64,000 bases of DNA from JACOTK01 sp963743945 (GCA_963743945.1 CAVURO010000005.1:1-64000), one strand, 5' to 3'. Positions 29,988 through 39,618 are shown, counted from the stretch's first letter. Notes: generated by a model not told the origin, from the sequence alone. Numbers and translations are program-made.

Positions 29988-32900
29988 GTGTATCTCAAGA
30001 CCCTGACCATCAAGGGCTTCAAGTCCTTTGCCGAGACCACCACGCTCGAGCTCGAACCGGGCATCACGGTCGTGGTGGGCCCCAACGGCAGCGGGAAGTC
30101 CAACATCGTGGACGCGGTCGCCTGGGTGCTCGGAGCACAGGGCCCGCGGACGGTGCGTTCCTCGAAGATGGACGATGTCATCTTCGCCGGCACGGCCAGA
30201 CGTGCCGCGCTCGGGCGCGCGGAGGTGAGCCTGACGATCGACAACGCCTCCGGCGCCCTGGGTCTCGATCTGGCGGAGATCACCATTCGTCGCACCCTGT
30301 TCCGCAACGGCGACAGCGAGTACGCGATCAACGGCGCGTCCTGTCGACTCCTCGACGTGCAGGAGTTGCTCTCCGATTCGGGAGTCGGTCGCCAACAGCA
30401 CGTGATCGTCAGCCAGGGCCAGCTTGACACCATCCTCAACGCTCGGCCCGAGGATCGCCGGCTCGTCATCGAGGAGGCGGCAGGTGTCCTGAAGTACCGG
30501 AGGCGCAAGGAGAAGGCCGAGCGCCGGTTGGAGTCCACCGAGGCGAACCTCCTGCGCCTCGCCGACCTCGTGCGCGAGGTGCGTCGCCAGATTCGCCCAC
30601 TCGAGCGCCAGGCCGAGGCCGTGCGTCGACACGGGTCACTGCTCGACGAGCTGCAGGCCCTTCGTCTGCACCTCGCGGGTCGTGAGCTGAGCGGACTCAC
30701 CACTCGGCTGCAGACCGGGATGGAGGCCCGCAACCGTCTGACCACGGAGGAGGCGGGCATCAAGGCCGGGTTGGCCCAACTCGACGTCTCAGTGCTGGGG
30801 ACCGAGTCCGAGCTCTCCGCCATGGGCGCACAGGACCTGAGTGACATCCTGGTGCGAGTCGAGCGCCTCGGTGAGCGGGCCCGGGGGATGGTCACCTTGT
30901 TGGCGGAACGCCGTCGAGGCATCGAGCGGGATCGGGCCTCCATGATCGACCAGGCGGTCATCGCCTCGCTCGAGGCCGAGTCGGCCCGCCTGGCCGTTGA
31001 GCTCGCGTCCGTCGAGGCCGAGGCAGAGGCGCTCCTTCCCGAGGTGGGGAAGGTCATGGACGCGGAGACGGAGCTCGCGGCGCAGCGAGCCGGCTTCGAC
31101 GAGACGTGGGGAAGCGAGGTCTCCGTTCCCACGAGTCGAGCCGGTGAGATCCGAGCCCGGTTGGTCGCCCTGCGCCAAGGCGTGGAGCGCGGCGAGTCCG
31201 AGACGGCCCGACTGAATGGGCGATTGGAGGCCCTGGCTCGCAAGGCCGGCGACCTCGACGCGCAGTCCCGCCGGGTGACCGACGAGGCGTCGGCGACCGA
31301 AGGGACCTTCGCCTCGAACCGTTCGGCAGCCGAAGCGGCGATCCAAAGACGCTCCGCTGCCGAGGCCGATGTCGAACGGGCCGAGGTCGCCTTGCGTGAG
31401 GCCGACGCCGATCGGCATGCCTGGTCGGCACGCGCGGAGGCACTGGGGCTGGCGCTCGACGAGGCACGGGCACGGGCCGGAGCGGAAAGCCTGTCGGGGG
31501 TCGATGGCGTTCTGGGCACCTTGCTCGATCTCGTCGAGGTCGACGAGGGCTGGGAGTTGGCGTTCGAGGCCGCGGTGGGTCCCGGGATGTCGGCCGTCGT
31601 CGTGGGCGGAGGCGTCGAAGGCGCCCGACGGGCACTCCAGGTGCTCGAAGGCACGAGCGGAGCGATCCTGGCCATGGGGGCCGGCGTCGAGAGCGGCGAG
31701 GCGAGGGCGCCGCTGCCCCCGGAGTTGTCGGGTGCTGCCCAGGCCGTCCGCCCGCATGTTCGGGCTCGGGAGCCGCGTCTTGGGGGAATGCTCGATGCCC
31801 TGTTGAGCCATGCGGTCATGGTCTCGGGCGGGTGGGCCGAGGCACTCGACGTCGCTGTTGCCCATCCGGCGCTTGTCGTGGTCACCCGATCGGGTGACTG
31901 CTTCGGGCCCTACGGTTGGCGAGTCGGCCAGACCGGCGCCGGCGCGACCGGAGCTGCACTGGACGAGGCAGCGCAGCGAGCTGCCACCGCCGCCGTTGTG
32001 GCCGATGCCGCCGATGCTGCGCTCGGCAGGGCTCGTGAGGAGCTGCGGGTCGCGCGTGAGATCGAGGCCGGGGCTCTGGCACAACGTGACGACAACCAGC
32101 GTCGTCACGCCGCTGCAATCACGACGAGCGAACGGATCGGCCGTGAGCTGCGTGATCTCACGAACGAGATCGCGGAACTGCGTCGCCATCATGGGGAGCT
32201 CGTGCAGCGCACGCAGGGCGAACAGGCGATCGTGGAGGGCTTGGCGGCAGAGCTTCCGCTGCACGAGGCCGAGGAGGCGCGTGTCGCCGACCAGCGTCGA
32301 GCGATGCACGAGGCCCGTACCCGCATCGATGAGCGGGTCGCGGCGGTGGGGGCGTTGCGCACCGATCTCGAGGTTCGGGCAACGGGGTTCGAGACGCGGC
32401 GTTCGTATCTGCAGGCGCGCCTGAGCGAGGTCAACGAGCGACTTTCCCGCAATGTCGCCGAGCGCGCCGAGGCCGAGGAGCGACGGGTCGAGCTCGATCG
32501 GCGTCTGCTTGCAACCGATCGACTCTCGGCCTTCCTGGCCGAGCGTGCGCGGTGGGTCGAGGAGATGCTGGGTGATTTGCACGAACGTCGTCGGCTGCAG
32601 TCCGAGGCCGTGCGGGAAACGACCGATCGGCTCGATCGACTCCGCAGGGAGCGGGGGGAAGCAGAGCGCCGTCTCGAGGCGGTGCGTGAACATGCCCGTC
32701 GGTCCGAGCTCGAGGTTCAGGAGATCGAGCTTCGCGTCGAGGCGGCGGTCGACACGCTCCGCCGTGATCTCGATCGGGAGCCCGAGGTTGCCATGGCCAC
32801 GCCGTGTCCACCGCTCCCCGAGGGGGTCGGCGCTCCTGCTCGGCTGCGCGATCTCGAACGTGAGCTGCGCCTCATGGGGCCGATCAACCCGCTCGCGCTC

Positions 32901-33476
32901 GAGGAGCACGCGGCGTTGCAGGAGCGCCACGACTTCCTCGAAGCCCAGCTCGAGGACGTGAAGGCGAGCCGGCGGGAGTTGGCAAAGGTCATCAAGGTCG
33001 TGGATGCCGAGATCGAGTCGGTCTTCGCAGCGGCGTTCGTCGACGTGAGCGAGAACTTCACCAAGTTGTTCGAGACGCTCTTTCCCGGCGGGCAGGGCTC
33101 GCTGAGGCTCACCGACCCCTCCAACCTGTTGGAGACCGGTATCGAGGTCGAGGCCAGGCCGTCGGGCAAGAACGTGCGCAAGCTCTCGTTGTTGTCGGGT
33201 GGCGAGCGCTCGCTCACGGCCATGGCGTTCCTCTTTGCGGTGTTCCGAAGCCGCCCCTCGCCCTTCTATCTCATGGACGAGGTCGAGGCGGCCCTCGACG
33301 ACGTCAACCTGCACCGCTTCCTCGACCTGCTCGGCGAGTTCCGCCAGGACGCGCAGCTCCTCATCGTCAGTCACCAGAAGCGGACCATGGAGGTCGCCGA
33401 CACGCTCTACGGCGTCACGATGGAACCCGGCGGCTCCTCGCGCGTGGTGAGCGAACGGGTGACGACCACGTCGTGA
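29988..33476 (+). CDS. smc: Chromosome segregation protein SMC
   Basis: Condensin ATPase of 1162 aa. The N-terminal Walker A is GPNGSGKSNIVDAVAWVLG (about residues 32-50), followed by the Q-loop region QQHVIVSQGQLDTILNARPE. A first coiled coil runs to about residue 490, the hinge (VDGVLGTLLDLVEVDEGWE ... VVVGGGVEGARRAL) covers about 505-650, and a second coiled coil leads to the signature KLSLLSGGERSLTAMAFLF and Walker B PFYLMDEVEAALDDVNL. GTG 29988 has GAGGTGG upstream. Partners ScpA/ScpB are not in this window. It ends 56 bp before ftsY. Confidence 0.98.
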   Translation: MYLKTLTIKGFKSFAETTTLELEPGITVVVGPNGSGKSNIVDAVAWVLGAQGPRTVRSSKMDDVIFAGTARRAALGRAEVSLTIDNASGALGLDLAEITIRRTLFRNGDSEYAINGASCRLLDVQELLSDSGVGRQQHVIVSQGQLDTILNARPEDRRLVIEEAAGVLKYRRRKEKAERRLESTEANLLRLADLVREVRRQIRPLERQAEAVRRHGSLLDELQALRLHLAGRELSGLTTRLQTGMEARNRLTTEEAGIKAGLAQLDVSVLGTESELSAMGAQDLSDILVRVERLGERARGMVTLLAERRRGIERDRASMIDQAVIASLEAESARLAVELASVEAEAEALLPEVGKVMDAETELAAQRAGFDETWGSEVSVPTSRAGEIRARLVALRQGVERGESETARLNGRLEALARKAGDLDAQSRRVTDEASATEGTFASNRSAAEAAIQRRSAAEADVERAEVALREADADRHAWSARAEALGLALDEARARAGAESLSGVDGVLGTLLDLVEVDEGWELAFEAAVGPGMSAVVVGGGVEGARRALQVLEGTSGAILAMGAGVESGEARAPLPPELSGAAQAVRPHVRAREPRLGGMLDALLSHAVMVSGGWAEALDVAVAHPALVVVTRSGDCFGPYGWRVGQTGAGATGAALDEAAQRAATAAVVADAADAALGRAREELRVAREIEAGALAQRDDNQRRHAAAITTSERIGRELRDLTNEIAELRRHHGELVQRTQGEQAIVEGLAAELPLHEAEEARVADQRRAMHEARTRIDERVAAVGALRTDLEVRATGFETRRSYLQARLSEVNERLSRNVAERAEAEERRVELDRRLLATDRLSAFLAERARWVEEMLGDLHERRRLQSEAVRETTDRLDRLRRERGEAERRLEAVREHARRSELEVQEIELRVEAAVDTLRRDLDREPEVAMATPCPPLPEGVGAPARLRDLERELRLMGPINPLALEEHAALQERHDFLEAQLEDVKASRRELAKVIKVVDAEIESVFAAAFVDVSENFTKLFETLFPGGQGSLRLTDPSNLLETGIEVEARPSGKNVRKLSLLSGGERSLTAMAFLFAVFRSRPSPFYLMDEVEAALDDVNLHRFLDLLGEFRQDAQLLIVSHQKRTMEVADTLYGVTMEPGGSSRVVSERVTTTS

Positions 33477-33532
33477 AACCGGGCCCTCGATCCTTGAGGA
33501 ACCCACCGTCCCGGCTTGAGTAGGCTGCCCGC

Positions 33533-34735
33533 GTGGAGATCGTGATTCTGATCATTGCCCTGTCGATCGTCGTGCTTGTCACGGCGGGCGCCCTTGTGGT
33601 CCGACGCTCTCGACGTGGGCGCTCCGACGAGGAGATCCTCAATCTCGACACGCCCCCTCCGGCCAACGGCACGGGAGGCCTTCGCCCTCTGCCCGTCGAT
33701 GATTTCGAGATGAACGAGCCCTCATCCGGGGTTGCCCTCGCGCCCGAGCCGGAGCTCACCCCCGACATCGAGACGGTCGCCGAGATCGAGGATGCGCTTG
33801 CCCAGGTCACCCTCGAGGACGAGTTGGCAGAGATTGCCGCGCCGAGGTTCCGGGACCGCCTCGGCAAGGCCAGAGGGCTGCTGTCGGGCTACGTGGTCTC
33901 GATGCTCTCGCGCTCGAAGATCGACCCCGAGACCTGGGTTGAGCTCGAGGAGGCGCTGATCAGGGCGGATGTGGGCGCAACCCTGACCGCCTCGCTCATC
34001 GAGGAGTTGCGCGATCAGGTCACGACGCTCGGGCTGACCGAGTCCGCCGACCTCATCGAACGACTCAAGGCCGACATCAAGGCCCGCCTGTTCGTCGACG
34101 ACCGCTCCCTGCGCCTTGCGGACACCGCGCCCAGCGTGTGGCTGTTCGTGGGCGTGAACGGTGTGGGCAAGACGACCACCATCGGCAAGCTCGCCTCGCG
34201 TGAGCATGCCGATGGGCGCTCGGTGCTCCTGGCAGCGGGCGACACCTTCCGCGCTGCTGCAGCGGAGCAGTTGGGCATGTGGGCCGAGCGCGCCGGCGTC
34301 GATGTGGTGCGCGGCGCCGAGGGAAGTGACCCCAGCGCGGTGATCTTCGACGCGATCCAACGGGCGGCCGCTCGGGGCGTGGACCTGGTCATGGCCGACA
34401 CGGCCGGGCGTCTGCACACCAAGGTCAACCTGATGGAGGAGCTGAGGAAGGTCCGCAGGGTGGCGGAGAAGCCCCCGGGGAATGTGACCGAGGTGCTCCT
34501 CGTGCTCGACGCCACAACGGGCCAGAACGGCCTCACCCAGGCTCGGGAGTTCGCCGAGGCGGTCGAGGTCACGGGGGTGGTGTTGACCAAGCTCGACGGG
34601 TCGGCCAAGGGTGGCATTGTGTTGGCCATCCAGTCTGAACTAGGCATACCGGTGAAGTTGGTTGGTTTGGGAGAAGCAGCTGCCGATCTGGTGGCGTTCG
34701 ACCCCGATGAGTTTGTGGAGGCGCTGTTCTCATGA
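33533..34735 (+). CDS. ftsY: Signal recognition particle receptor FtsY
   Basis: SRP receptor GTPase that docks ribosome-SRP complexes at the membrane. An N-terminal membrane helix (VILIIALSIVVLVTAGALVV) is followed by an acidic A-domain, the N domain, and the G domain with GVNGVGKTTTIGKLA (G1), LAAGDTFRAAAAEQL, MADTAGRLHTKVNLM (G3) and VVLTKLDGSAKGG (G4). The closing GLGEAAADLVAFDPDEFVEALF is the family's C-terminus. The stop overlaps the next ATG (ATGA). Confidence 0.97.
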   Translation: MEIVILIIALSIVVLVTAGALVVRRSRRGRSDEEILNLDTPPPANGTGGLRPLPVDDFEMNEPSSGVALAPEPELTPDIETVAEIEDALAQVTLEDELAEIAAPRFRDRLGKARGLLSGYVVSMLSRSKIDPETWVELEEALIRADVGATLTASLIEELRDQVTTLGLTESADLIERLKADIKARLFVDDRSLRLADTAPSVWLFVGVNGVGKTTTIGKLASREHADGRSVLLAAGDTFRAAAAEQLGMWAERAGVDVVRGAEGSDPSAVIFDAIQRAAARGVDLVMADTAGRLHTKVNLMEELRKVRRVAEKPPGNVTEVLLVLDATTGQNGLTQAREFAEAVEVTGVVLTKLDGSAKGGIVLAIQSELGIPVKLVGLGEAAADLVAFDPDEFVEALFS

Positions 34736-35046
34736 TTTGGCTACTCACCCGTCCACTGGTTCTGACCCTCAAGGTGCTCTTCGGCACGACCAGGTTGACC
34801 ACCAAGGCCACGTCCGGTTCATTCAAGTTGGGTTTCCGGGCGGGACGCCTCGTGGGCTTTCGCCGCTTGACGATGCTGGCCCTCGGTCTCGGCATCGGCA
34901 TGCTGGTGGCGCCTCGCACCGGGGCACAGAACCGAGCAGCGCTGCGTCGTTGGTACGACGACCTGGTCGGCACGCCCACGACCACGACGCCTCTCCTCCA
35001 GACACGTCTGACCGATACCGGACAGGAACAGCTTCGCGCCGTGTGA
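34732..35046 (+). CDS. Small membrane-associated protein, 104 aa
   Basis: Begins in an ATGA overlap with ftsY. Two hydrophobic patches (LLTRPLVLTLKVLFG and LTMLALGLGIGMLVAPRTG) flank a basic segment; the second is reminiscent of YtxH-like proteins that carry a GxxxG helix followed by P-x-[ST]G. The C-terminus is polar. Translational coupling suggests a job tied to the SRP/membrane pathway, but the family is unidentified. Confidence 0.75.
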   Translation: MIWLLTRPLVLTLKVLFGTTRLTTKATSGSFKLGFRAGRLVGFRRLTMLALGLGIGMLVAPRTGAQNRAALRRWYDDLVGTPTTTTPLLQTRLTDTGQEQLRAV

Positions 35047-35090
35047 CCCGGTATTCCGATGGGTTGTCGACCCATTAGGCTGAACAGCCC

Positions 35091-36479
35091 ATGTTTGATT
35101 CACTGTCCGATCGATTCGAAGGCATCTTCACCAGGCTGCGTGGTCGTGGCCGTCTCGGTGAAGCCGAGATCGACGAGGTCCTTGCCGAGATTCGCCTTGC
35201 GCTGCTCGAGGCCGACGTCAACCTTGCGGTCGTCAAGGAGTTGCTGGCACGCATCAAGGCCCGTTGCCTCGCCGCCGATCTCTCGAAGAGCCTCTCGCCT
35301 GACCAACAGGTCATCAAGATCGTCCATGACGAGCTCGTCACCATCCTCGGCGGTGAGGTGCTTCGCATCACCTATGCCTCCCGTCCTCCCACGGTCGTGC
35401 TCATGGCAGGTCTTCAGGGTGCGGGAAAGACGACCGCCACTGCCAAGCTCGCCCGCTGGTTCAAGCAACAGGGCCGCAACCCGATCCTGATCGGGGCCGA
35501 CCTCCAGCGGCCGGCGGCGGTCGAGCAGCTCCGTGTCCTGGGTGGCCAGGTGGGCGTACCGGTGTTCAGCGAGGCCTCCGATCCGGTTTCGGTGGCCCGT
35601 GCGGGCATCGAGGCGGCCCGTGATCGGGGCCGCGACGTGTGCATCGTCGACACGGCCGGCAGGCTCGCCGTCGACGCCGAGATGATGGACCAGGTGCGGC
35701 AGGTGTCAGCGGCGGTCCAACCCGACTACACCTTCCTGGTCATCGACGCGATGACCGGCCAGGATGCGGTGGGAGTCGCCGAGGCGTTCCACGCCGCCCT
35801 GGCGCTCGACGGGGTCATCTTGTCCAAGCTCGACGGCGACGCCCGTGGCGGAGCGGCGCTCTCGATCAAGGAGGTCATCGGGCGACCGATCGCCTTTGCC
35901 TCCACCGGCGAGAAGGTTGCCGACTTCGATCAGTTCCATCCGAACCGTATGGCCGACCGCATCCTCGGCATGGGCGATGTGCTCACGCTCATCGAAAAGG
36001 TCGAGCAGACCTACGATGCCGAGTCGGCGGCGCGTGCCGAACAGGCCATGTTGGAGGGCAACTTCACCCTCGACGATTTCCTCGACCAGCTTCAGCAGAT
36101 TCGCAAGATGGGGCCTTTGCAGAACATCATCGGTATGATGCCTGGCATCCCAAAGGAGTTGAAGAACGCCGAGGTAGGCGAGAATGAAATCGGAAGAGTC
36201 GAGGCGATCATCCGCTCGATGACCGCCGAGGAACGAAGCAAACCCGATCTCATCTCCGGTTCACGCCGAACTCGTATCGCGAACGGGAGCGGCACCTCGA
36301 CAACCGAGGTCAACCAGTTGCTCAAGCAGTTCAAGGAAATGTCCAAGATGATGAAGCGTTTCGGCGGCGCAGGGAAGACGAAGAGCACGAAGAACAACAA
36401 GAAGGGCAAGCGGCGTATGCCGTCTCTGCCTGGCATGCCGAATTTGAACGAACTGCCCAATTTCAACGATTTGAACTAA
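35091..36479 (+). CDS. ffh: Signal recognition particle GTPase Ffh
   Basis: SRP54 homologue that binds signal peptides and 4.5S RNA. N domain, then the G domain with LMAGLQGAGKTTATAKLA, IGADLQRPAAVEQL, IVDTAGRLAVDAEMM and VILSKLDGDARGGAAL. The methionine-rich M domain (MGPLQNIIGMMPGIPKELK, FKEMSKMMKRFG) ends in a basic tail rich in Lys and Asn. Complete at 462 aa. The SRP RNA gene itself is not in this window. Confidence 0.98.
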   Translation: MFDSLSDRFEGIFTRLRGRGRLGEAEIDEVLAEIRLALLEADVNLAVVKELLARIKARCLAADLSKSLSPDQQVIKIVHDELVTILGGEVLRITYASRPPTVVLMAGLQGAGKTTATAKLARWFKQQGRNPILIGADLQRPAAVEQLRVLGGQVGVPVFSEASDPVSVARAGIEAARDRGRDVCIVDTAGRLAVDAEMMDQVRQVSAAVQPDYTFLVIDAMTGQDAVGVAEAFHAALALDGVILSKLDGDARGGAALSIKEVIGRPIAFASTGEKVADFDQFHPNRMADRILGMGDVLTLIEKVEQTYDAESAARAEQAMLEGNFTLDDFLDQLQQIRKMGPLQNIIGMMPGIPKELKNAEVGENEIGRVEAIIRSMTAEERSKPDLISGSRRTRIANGSGTSTTEVNQLLKQFKEMSKMMKRFGGAGKTKSTKNNKKGKRRMPSLPGMPNLNELPNFNDLN

Positions 36480-36494
36480 CGAGGAGACCACCAC

Positions 36495-36764
36495 GTGGCC
36501 GTCAAGCTCCGCCTCATGAGGATGGGGAAGAAGAAGAAGCCCACCTATCGATTGGTTGCCGCAGATGCTCGTGCTCCACGCAACGGGAGCTTTCTCGAGA
36601 TCATCGGCACCTACGAGCCACTCCAGGACCCTTCGCGGGTGATGATCGACAACGACAAGGCCATCGCCTGGCTCAACAAGGGAGCGCAGCCGACCGATCG
36701 GGTTCAGCTGCTGTTGAAGGAGTCCGGGGCATGGGAGCAGTTCATGGCCGGGAAGGCCAAGTGA
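36495..36764 (+). CDS. rpsP: 30S ribosomal protein S16
   Basis: MAVKLRLMRMGKKKKPTYRLV and the downstream RAPRNGSFLEIIGTYEPLQ are the bS16 signature. 89 aa with a short C-terminal extension past the usual core. GAGGAG precedes GTG 36495 at normal spacing. The stop overlaps the start of the KH protein (GTGA), the start of a coupled khpA-rimM-trmD-rplS-lepB series. Confidence 0.98.
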   Translation: MAVKLRLMRMGKKKKPTYRLVAADARAPRNGSFLEIIGTYEPLQDPSRVMIDNDKAIAWLNKGAQPTDRVQLLLKESGAWEQFMAGKAK

Positions 36765-37057
36765 ACGAGTTCACCGAGTCCGACGACGAGGTCGGGTCCG
36801 ACCCGAACCGCGTTGCGGCTGCCACGGCCCGCGACGTGCTCGAGTATGTCGTGCGCAGCCTCGTCGACGACCCCGATTCGGTGGCGGTCGACGTCACCGA
36901 CAACGGTCGACGCGTTGGCCTCAACGTTCATGTCGGGCATGGCGACATGGGCCGCGTCATCGGCAAACGAGGTCGAGTGGCAAATTCGATCCGTACCGTT
37001 GTGCGCGCTGCGGCGGTCCGTGACGAGGCGGAGGTTGACGTCGAGTTCGTCGACTGA
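36761..37057 (+). CDS. khpA: KH-domain RNA-binding protein KhpA, 98 aa
   Basis: Single KH domain with the GxxG loop in GRVIGKRGRVANSIRTVVRAAA, preceded by VLEYVVRSLVDDPDSVAVDV. Binds RNA and, in other bacteria, pairs with KhpB. GTG 36761 forms a GTGA overlap with rpsP; the N-terminus has an acidic stretch (FTESDDEVGSD) longer than usual. Position between rpsP and rimM is conserved. Confidence 0.94.
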   Translation: MNEFTESDDEVGSDPNRVAAATARDVLEYVVRSLVDDPDSVAVDVTDNGRRVGLNVHVGHGDMGRVIGKRGRVANSIRTVVRAAAVRDEAEVDVEFVD

Positions 37058-37520
37058 CCTACTGGAGGTGGGCCGTATCGATCGGCCCCACGGGATTCGC
37101 GGCGAGGTGATCGTCACGTTGACCACCGACCGTCACGAACGCGTTGCGCCCGGGTCGACGCTGTCCACACCTCAGGGCCGATGTCTTTCGGTCATCGCCG
37201 CGCGCCCGCTTCGACACCGGTTCATCGTTCGTTTCGCAGGCGTCGACAGCCGCGAGGACGCTGATGTGCTGCACGGATCGCTGCTTCTGGCAGCGCCCAT
37301 CGACGACCACGAGGTGATGTGGGCCCACGAGCTGATCGGCGCCGAGGTGTTCGGCATCGACGGCACCTGCCACGGCCTCGTCGACGGTCTCGAGATCAAT
37401 CCTGCGAGTGATCTGTTGACCCTCGACAACGGGAGCCTTGTGCCGCTCTGCTTTGTCGTGTCCTTCGAGGACGGTCGGGTGGTCATCGACCCGCCGGCCG
37501 GTCTCTTCGAGCTGGGCTGA
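37035..37520 (+). CDS. rimM: 16S rRNA processing protein RimM
   Basis: Assists maturation of the 30S head. The N-terminal domain LLEVGRIDRPHGIRGEVIV and the PRC-barrel region (LIGAEVFGIDGTCHGLVDGL, LVPLCFVVSFEDGRVVIDPPAGL) are complete. No ATG is available; TTG 37035 follows an ACGAGG sequence with 6-nt spacing and overlaps khpA by 23 bp, so I prefer it. GTG 37020 is an alternative. GTG 37068 would remove conserved residues. Confidence 0.92.
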   Translation: MTSSSSTDLLEVGRIDRPHGIRGEVIVTLTTDRHERVAPGSTLSTPQGRCLSVIAARPLRHRFIVRFAGVDSREDADVLHGSLLLAAPIDDHEVMWAHELIGAEVFGIDGTCHGLVDGLEINPASDLLTLDNGSLVPLCFVVSFEDGRVVIDPPAGLFELG

Positions 37521-37522
37521 TC

Positions 37523-38299
37523 ATGGCGCTTCGAGTGGCCGTCCTGACGATCTTTCCGGACATGGTCGAGTCGTTCGCCGGAGCCTCCCTCCTGGGCAAG
37601 GCGCAGGCGAGCGGCCTGCTCGATCTTCAGGTGCACGACCTTCGGGCCACGGCCGGCGATGTGCACCGATCGGTCGACGATGCCCCCTACGGCGGGGGAG
37701 CGGGCATGGTGCTGATGGCCGAGCCGATCTTCGCCGCGGTGGAGCTTTTCCGGCCGCCTCGGCCGTTGTTCCTCCTCGGTCCCGCCGGTCGCCCCTTTGA
37801 CCACGCCCTGGCTCGTGAGCTGGCGGAGGGCCCGGGGTTCTCGATGCTCTGCGGTCGCTATGAAGGTGTCGACGAGCGTGTGCGTGCGCATCTGGTCGAT
37901 GACGAGCTCTCGATCGGTGACTACGTGCTCGGTGGCGGCGAGGTCGCAGCGATGGTCGTTCTGGAGGCGGTGGGACGCCTCGTGCCCGGGGTCATGGGCA
38001 ACGCGGACTCGGCATCCGAGGAGAGCTTCAGCGACGGGCTGCTCGAGTACCCGCAGTACACGAGGCCCGCCGAGCTGGACGGGATGGTGGTTCCCGACGT
38101 GTTGCGATCGGGCGATCACGCAGGAATCGCCCGATGGCGCAGGGCCATGGCCCTGGCCCGAACCCTCGAGCGGCGCCCCGATCTGATCGCCCGACGCGGG
38201 GGCCTGAGCGATGAGGATCGGGCAATCTTGGCTGCTTTCGATCTGGGCCCCTATGATGGGATGCTCCCAGCAGCTTCTGAGGAACCGAGCGAGCCATGA
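37523..38299 (+). CDS. trmD: tRNA (guanine-N1)-methyltransferase TrmD
   Basis: Methylates G37 of tRNAs to prevent frameshifting. The N-terminal LRVAVLTIFPDMVESF, YGGGAGMVLMAEPIF, and the SPOUT knot with CGRYEGVDERVRAHLVDDELSIGDYVLGGG (in parts) show the SAM site. 258 aa is slightly long, with a short tail. It starts 2 bp after rimM and ends in an ATGA overlap with rplS, as in most bacteria. Confidence 0.97.
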   Translation: MALRVAVLTIFPDMVESFAGASLLGKAQASGLLDLQVHDLRATAGDVHRSVDDAPYGGGAGMVLMAEPIFAAVELFRPPRPLFLLGPAGRPFDHALARELAEGPGFSMLCGRYEGVDERVRAHLVDDELSIGDYVLGGGEVAAMVVLEAVGRLVPGVMGNADSASEESFSDGLLEYPQYTRPAELDGMVVPDVLRSGDHAGIARWRRAMALARTLERRPDLIARRGGLSDEDRAILAAFDLGPYDGMLPAASEEPSEP

Positions 38300-38646
38300 A
38301 TCCCACTGATCTGATCGACCGCACCAGTCTGCGCAGCGACGTCCCGTCCTTCGCCCCCGGCGACACCTTGAAGGTGCACGTTCGGGTTGTCGAGGGCACG
38401 CGGGAGCGCGTGCAGCTCTTCCAGGGGGTGGTCATCCGCCGTCAGGGCTCAGGAGTGCGTGAGTCGTTCACGGTGCGCAAGGTGAGCTTCGGTGTCGGCG
38501 TGGAGCGGACATTTCCCGTTCACTCGCCCATCATCCAACAGATCGAGGTCGTCACCCTGGGCGACGTGCGTCGGGCGAAGCTCTACTACCTGCGTGACCG
38601 CGTCGGGAAGGCTGCCAAGATCAAGGAGAAGCGAGCCGCTCGTTGA
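38296..38646 (+). CDS. rplS: 50S ribosomal protein L19
   Basis: bL19: LRSDVPSFAPGDTLKVHVRV, RVQLFQGVVIRRQGSGVRESFTVRK as pieces, ending VRRAKLYYLRDRVGKAAKIK. 116 aa. Begins in an ATGA overlap with trmD; its stop overlaps the TTG start of lepB, so the series is tightly coupled. Confidence 0.98.
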   Translation: MNPTDLIDRTSLRSDVPSFAPGDTLKVHVRVVEGTRERVQLFQGVVIRRQGSGVRESFTVRKVSFGVGVERTFPVHSPIIQQIEVVTLGDVRRAKLYYLRDRVGKAAKIKEKRAAR

Positions 38647-39290
38647 TCTTCGGGCATGCCGCTTCCAAGCCGTTGGGAGCGGGGCGCTCTCGCCGATCCG
38701 TCCGTTCCGGGCGTCGTCGTGTGTATCGCGAGCTGGCCGTCATGGCTGTGGTTGCCGTCGTGGGCGTGTCGCTGGTTCGCACCTTCGTGGTGCAGGCCTA
38801 TTTCATTCCTTCCGAGTCGATGGTTCCCCAGCTCGAGGTCGGAGATCGCATCCTCGCATCGAAGCTGTCCCTGCGCCTCCATGACCCGCGACGTGGTGAT
38901 CTGGTGGTCTTCGACTGTCCGCCGAAGGCGCCGTGTCCCAAGAAGGCCGATGCCGGCGCCGGTGCGTGGGTGCTGCAGTCGCTCGGCATTCGTCCACCCT
39001 CGGCCGATGAGTACATCAAACGGGTGATTGCCCTCCCGGGCGAGATGGTGCAGGCCCGAGGAGGTCATCTCTATGTCGACGGTCGTCGGCTGATCGAACC
39101 GTACCTTCCGAAGGGAACGGTCACGAGCTCCTTCGGTCCGGTGGCGGTGGGCGAGGGCGAGCTCTGGGTGATGGGGGACAACCGATCCCGGTCGCTCGAC
39201 AGCCGGCTGTTCGGCACCATCGAGCTCGATACGGTTGTGGGGCGGGCCATTGCACGAATTTGGCCGCCGTCGCGCCCGGCGTTCCTGTAA
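38643..39290 (+). CDS. lepB: Signal peptidase I
   Basis: Removes signal peptides of exported proteins. A single N-terminal membrane helix (LAVMAVVAVVGVSLVRTFVV), then the catalytic serine in FIPSESMVPQL and the general-base lysine in YIKRVIALPGEMV, followed by boxes D/E WVMGDNRSRSLDSR and GTIELDTVVGRA. TTG 38643 overlaps the rplS stop; a basic 30-residue cytosolic segment precedes the helix. The insert CPPKAPCPKKADAGAGAW contains two cysteines not found in most relatives. Confidence 0.95.
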   Translation: MIFGHAASKPLGAGRSRRSVRSGRRRVYRELAVMAVVAVVGVSLVRTFVVQAYFIPSESMVPQLEVGDRILASKLSLRLHDPRRGDLVVFDCPPKAPCPKKADAGAGAWVLQSLGIRPPSADEYIKRVIALPGEMVQARGGHLYVDGRRLIEPYLPKGTVTSSFGPVAVGEGELWVMGDNRSRSLDSRLFGTIELDTVVGRAIARIWPPSRPAFL

Positions 39291-39321
39291 CTTTCCTCGG
39301 CGCGCCGCGTACAGTTGCAGG

Positions 39322-39618
39322 GTGGGCGGCGAAGAGGACCTCGAACGCTATGAGGCCGAGATCGAGCTTCGGCTCTATCAGGAGTACCGGGACGTGTGTC
39401 CCATGTTCTCCTATGTGGTCGAGACCGAGCGCCGCTTCTATCTGGCGAACGAGGTCATCTCGACCGTCCACGACGAGGGCGGACGCAGTTGGGTCGAGCT
39501 GGAGCTGCGCGATGCGTGGGTCTGGGACATGTATCGCCACAGTCGATTCGTGAGCTCGGTGCGCGTTGTGACCTTCCGCGACGTCAACGTCGAGGAGTTG
39601 CCGAAGAAAGAGGTCTGA
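39322..39618 (+). CDS. DUF2469 protein, 98 aa
   Basis: Actinobacteria-specific family: DLERYEAEIELRLYQEYRDVC, VVETERRFYLANEV, DAWVWDMYRHSRFVSSVRV are near-invariant pieces. GTG 39322 matches the family N-terminus. Acidic, soluble, function unknown; its place between lepB and yraN is widely conserved in actinobacteria and is one of the stronger lineage markers in this window. Confidence 0.92.
   Translation: MGGEEDLERYEAEIELRLYQEYRDVCPMFSYVVETERRFYLANEVISTVHDEGGRSWVELELRDAWVWDMYRHSRFVSSVRVVTFRDVNVEELPKKEV

Noticed and set aside
30789..33506. A 905-residue open frame antisense to smc
   Set aside because: Typical high-GC shadow: it follows smc codon structure in reverse and has no recognisable domain. 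Similar antisense frames over ffh, nusA and infB were rejected for the same reason.
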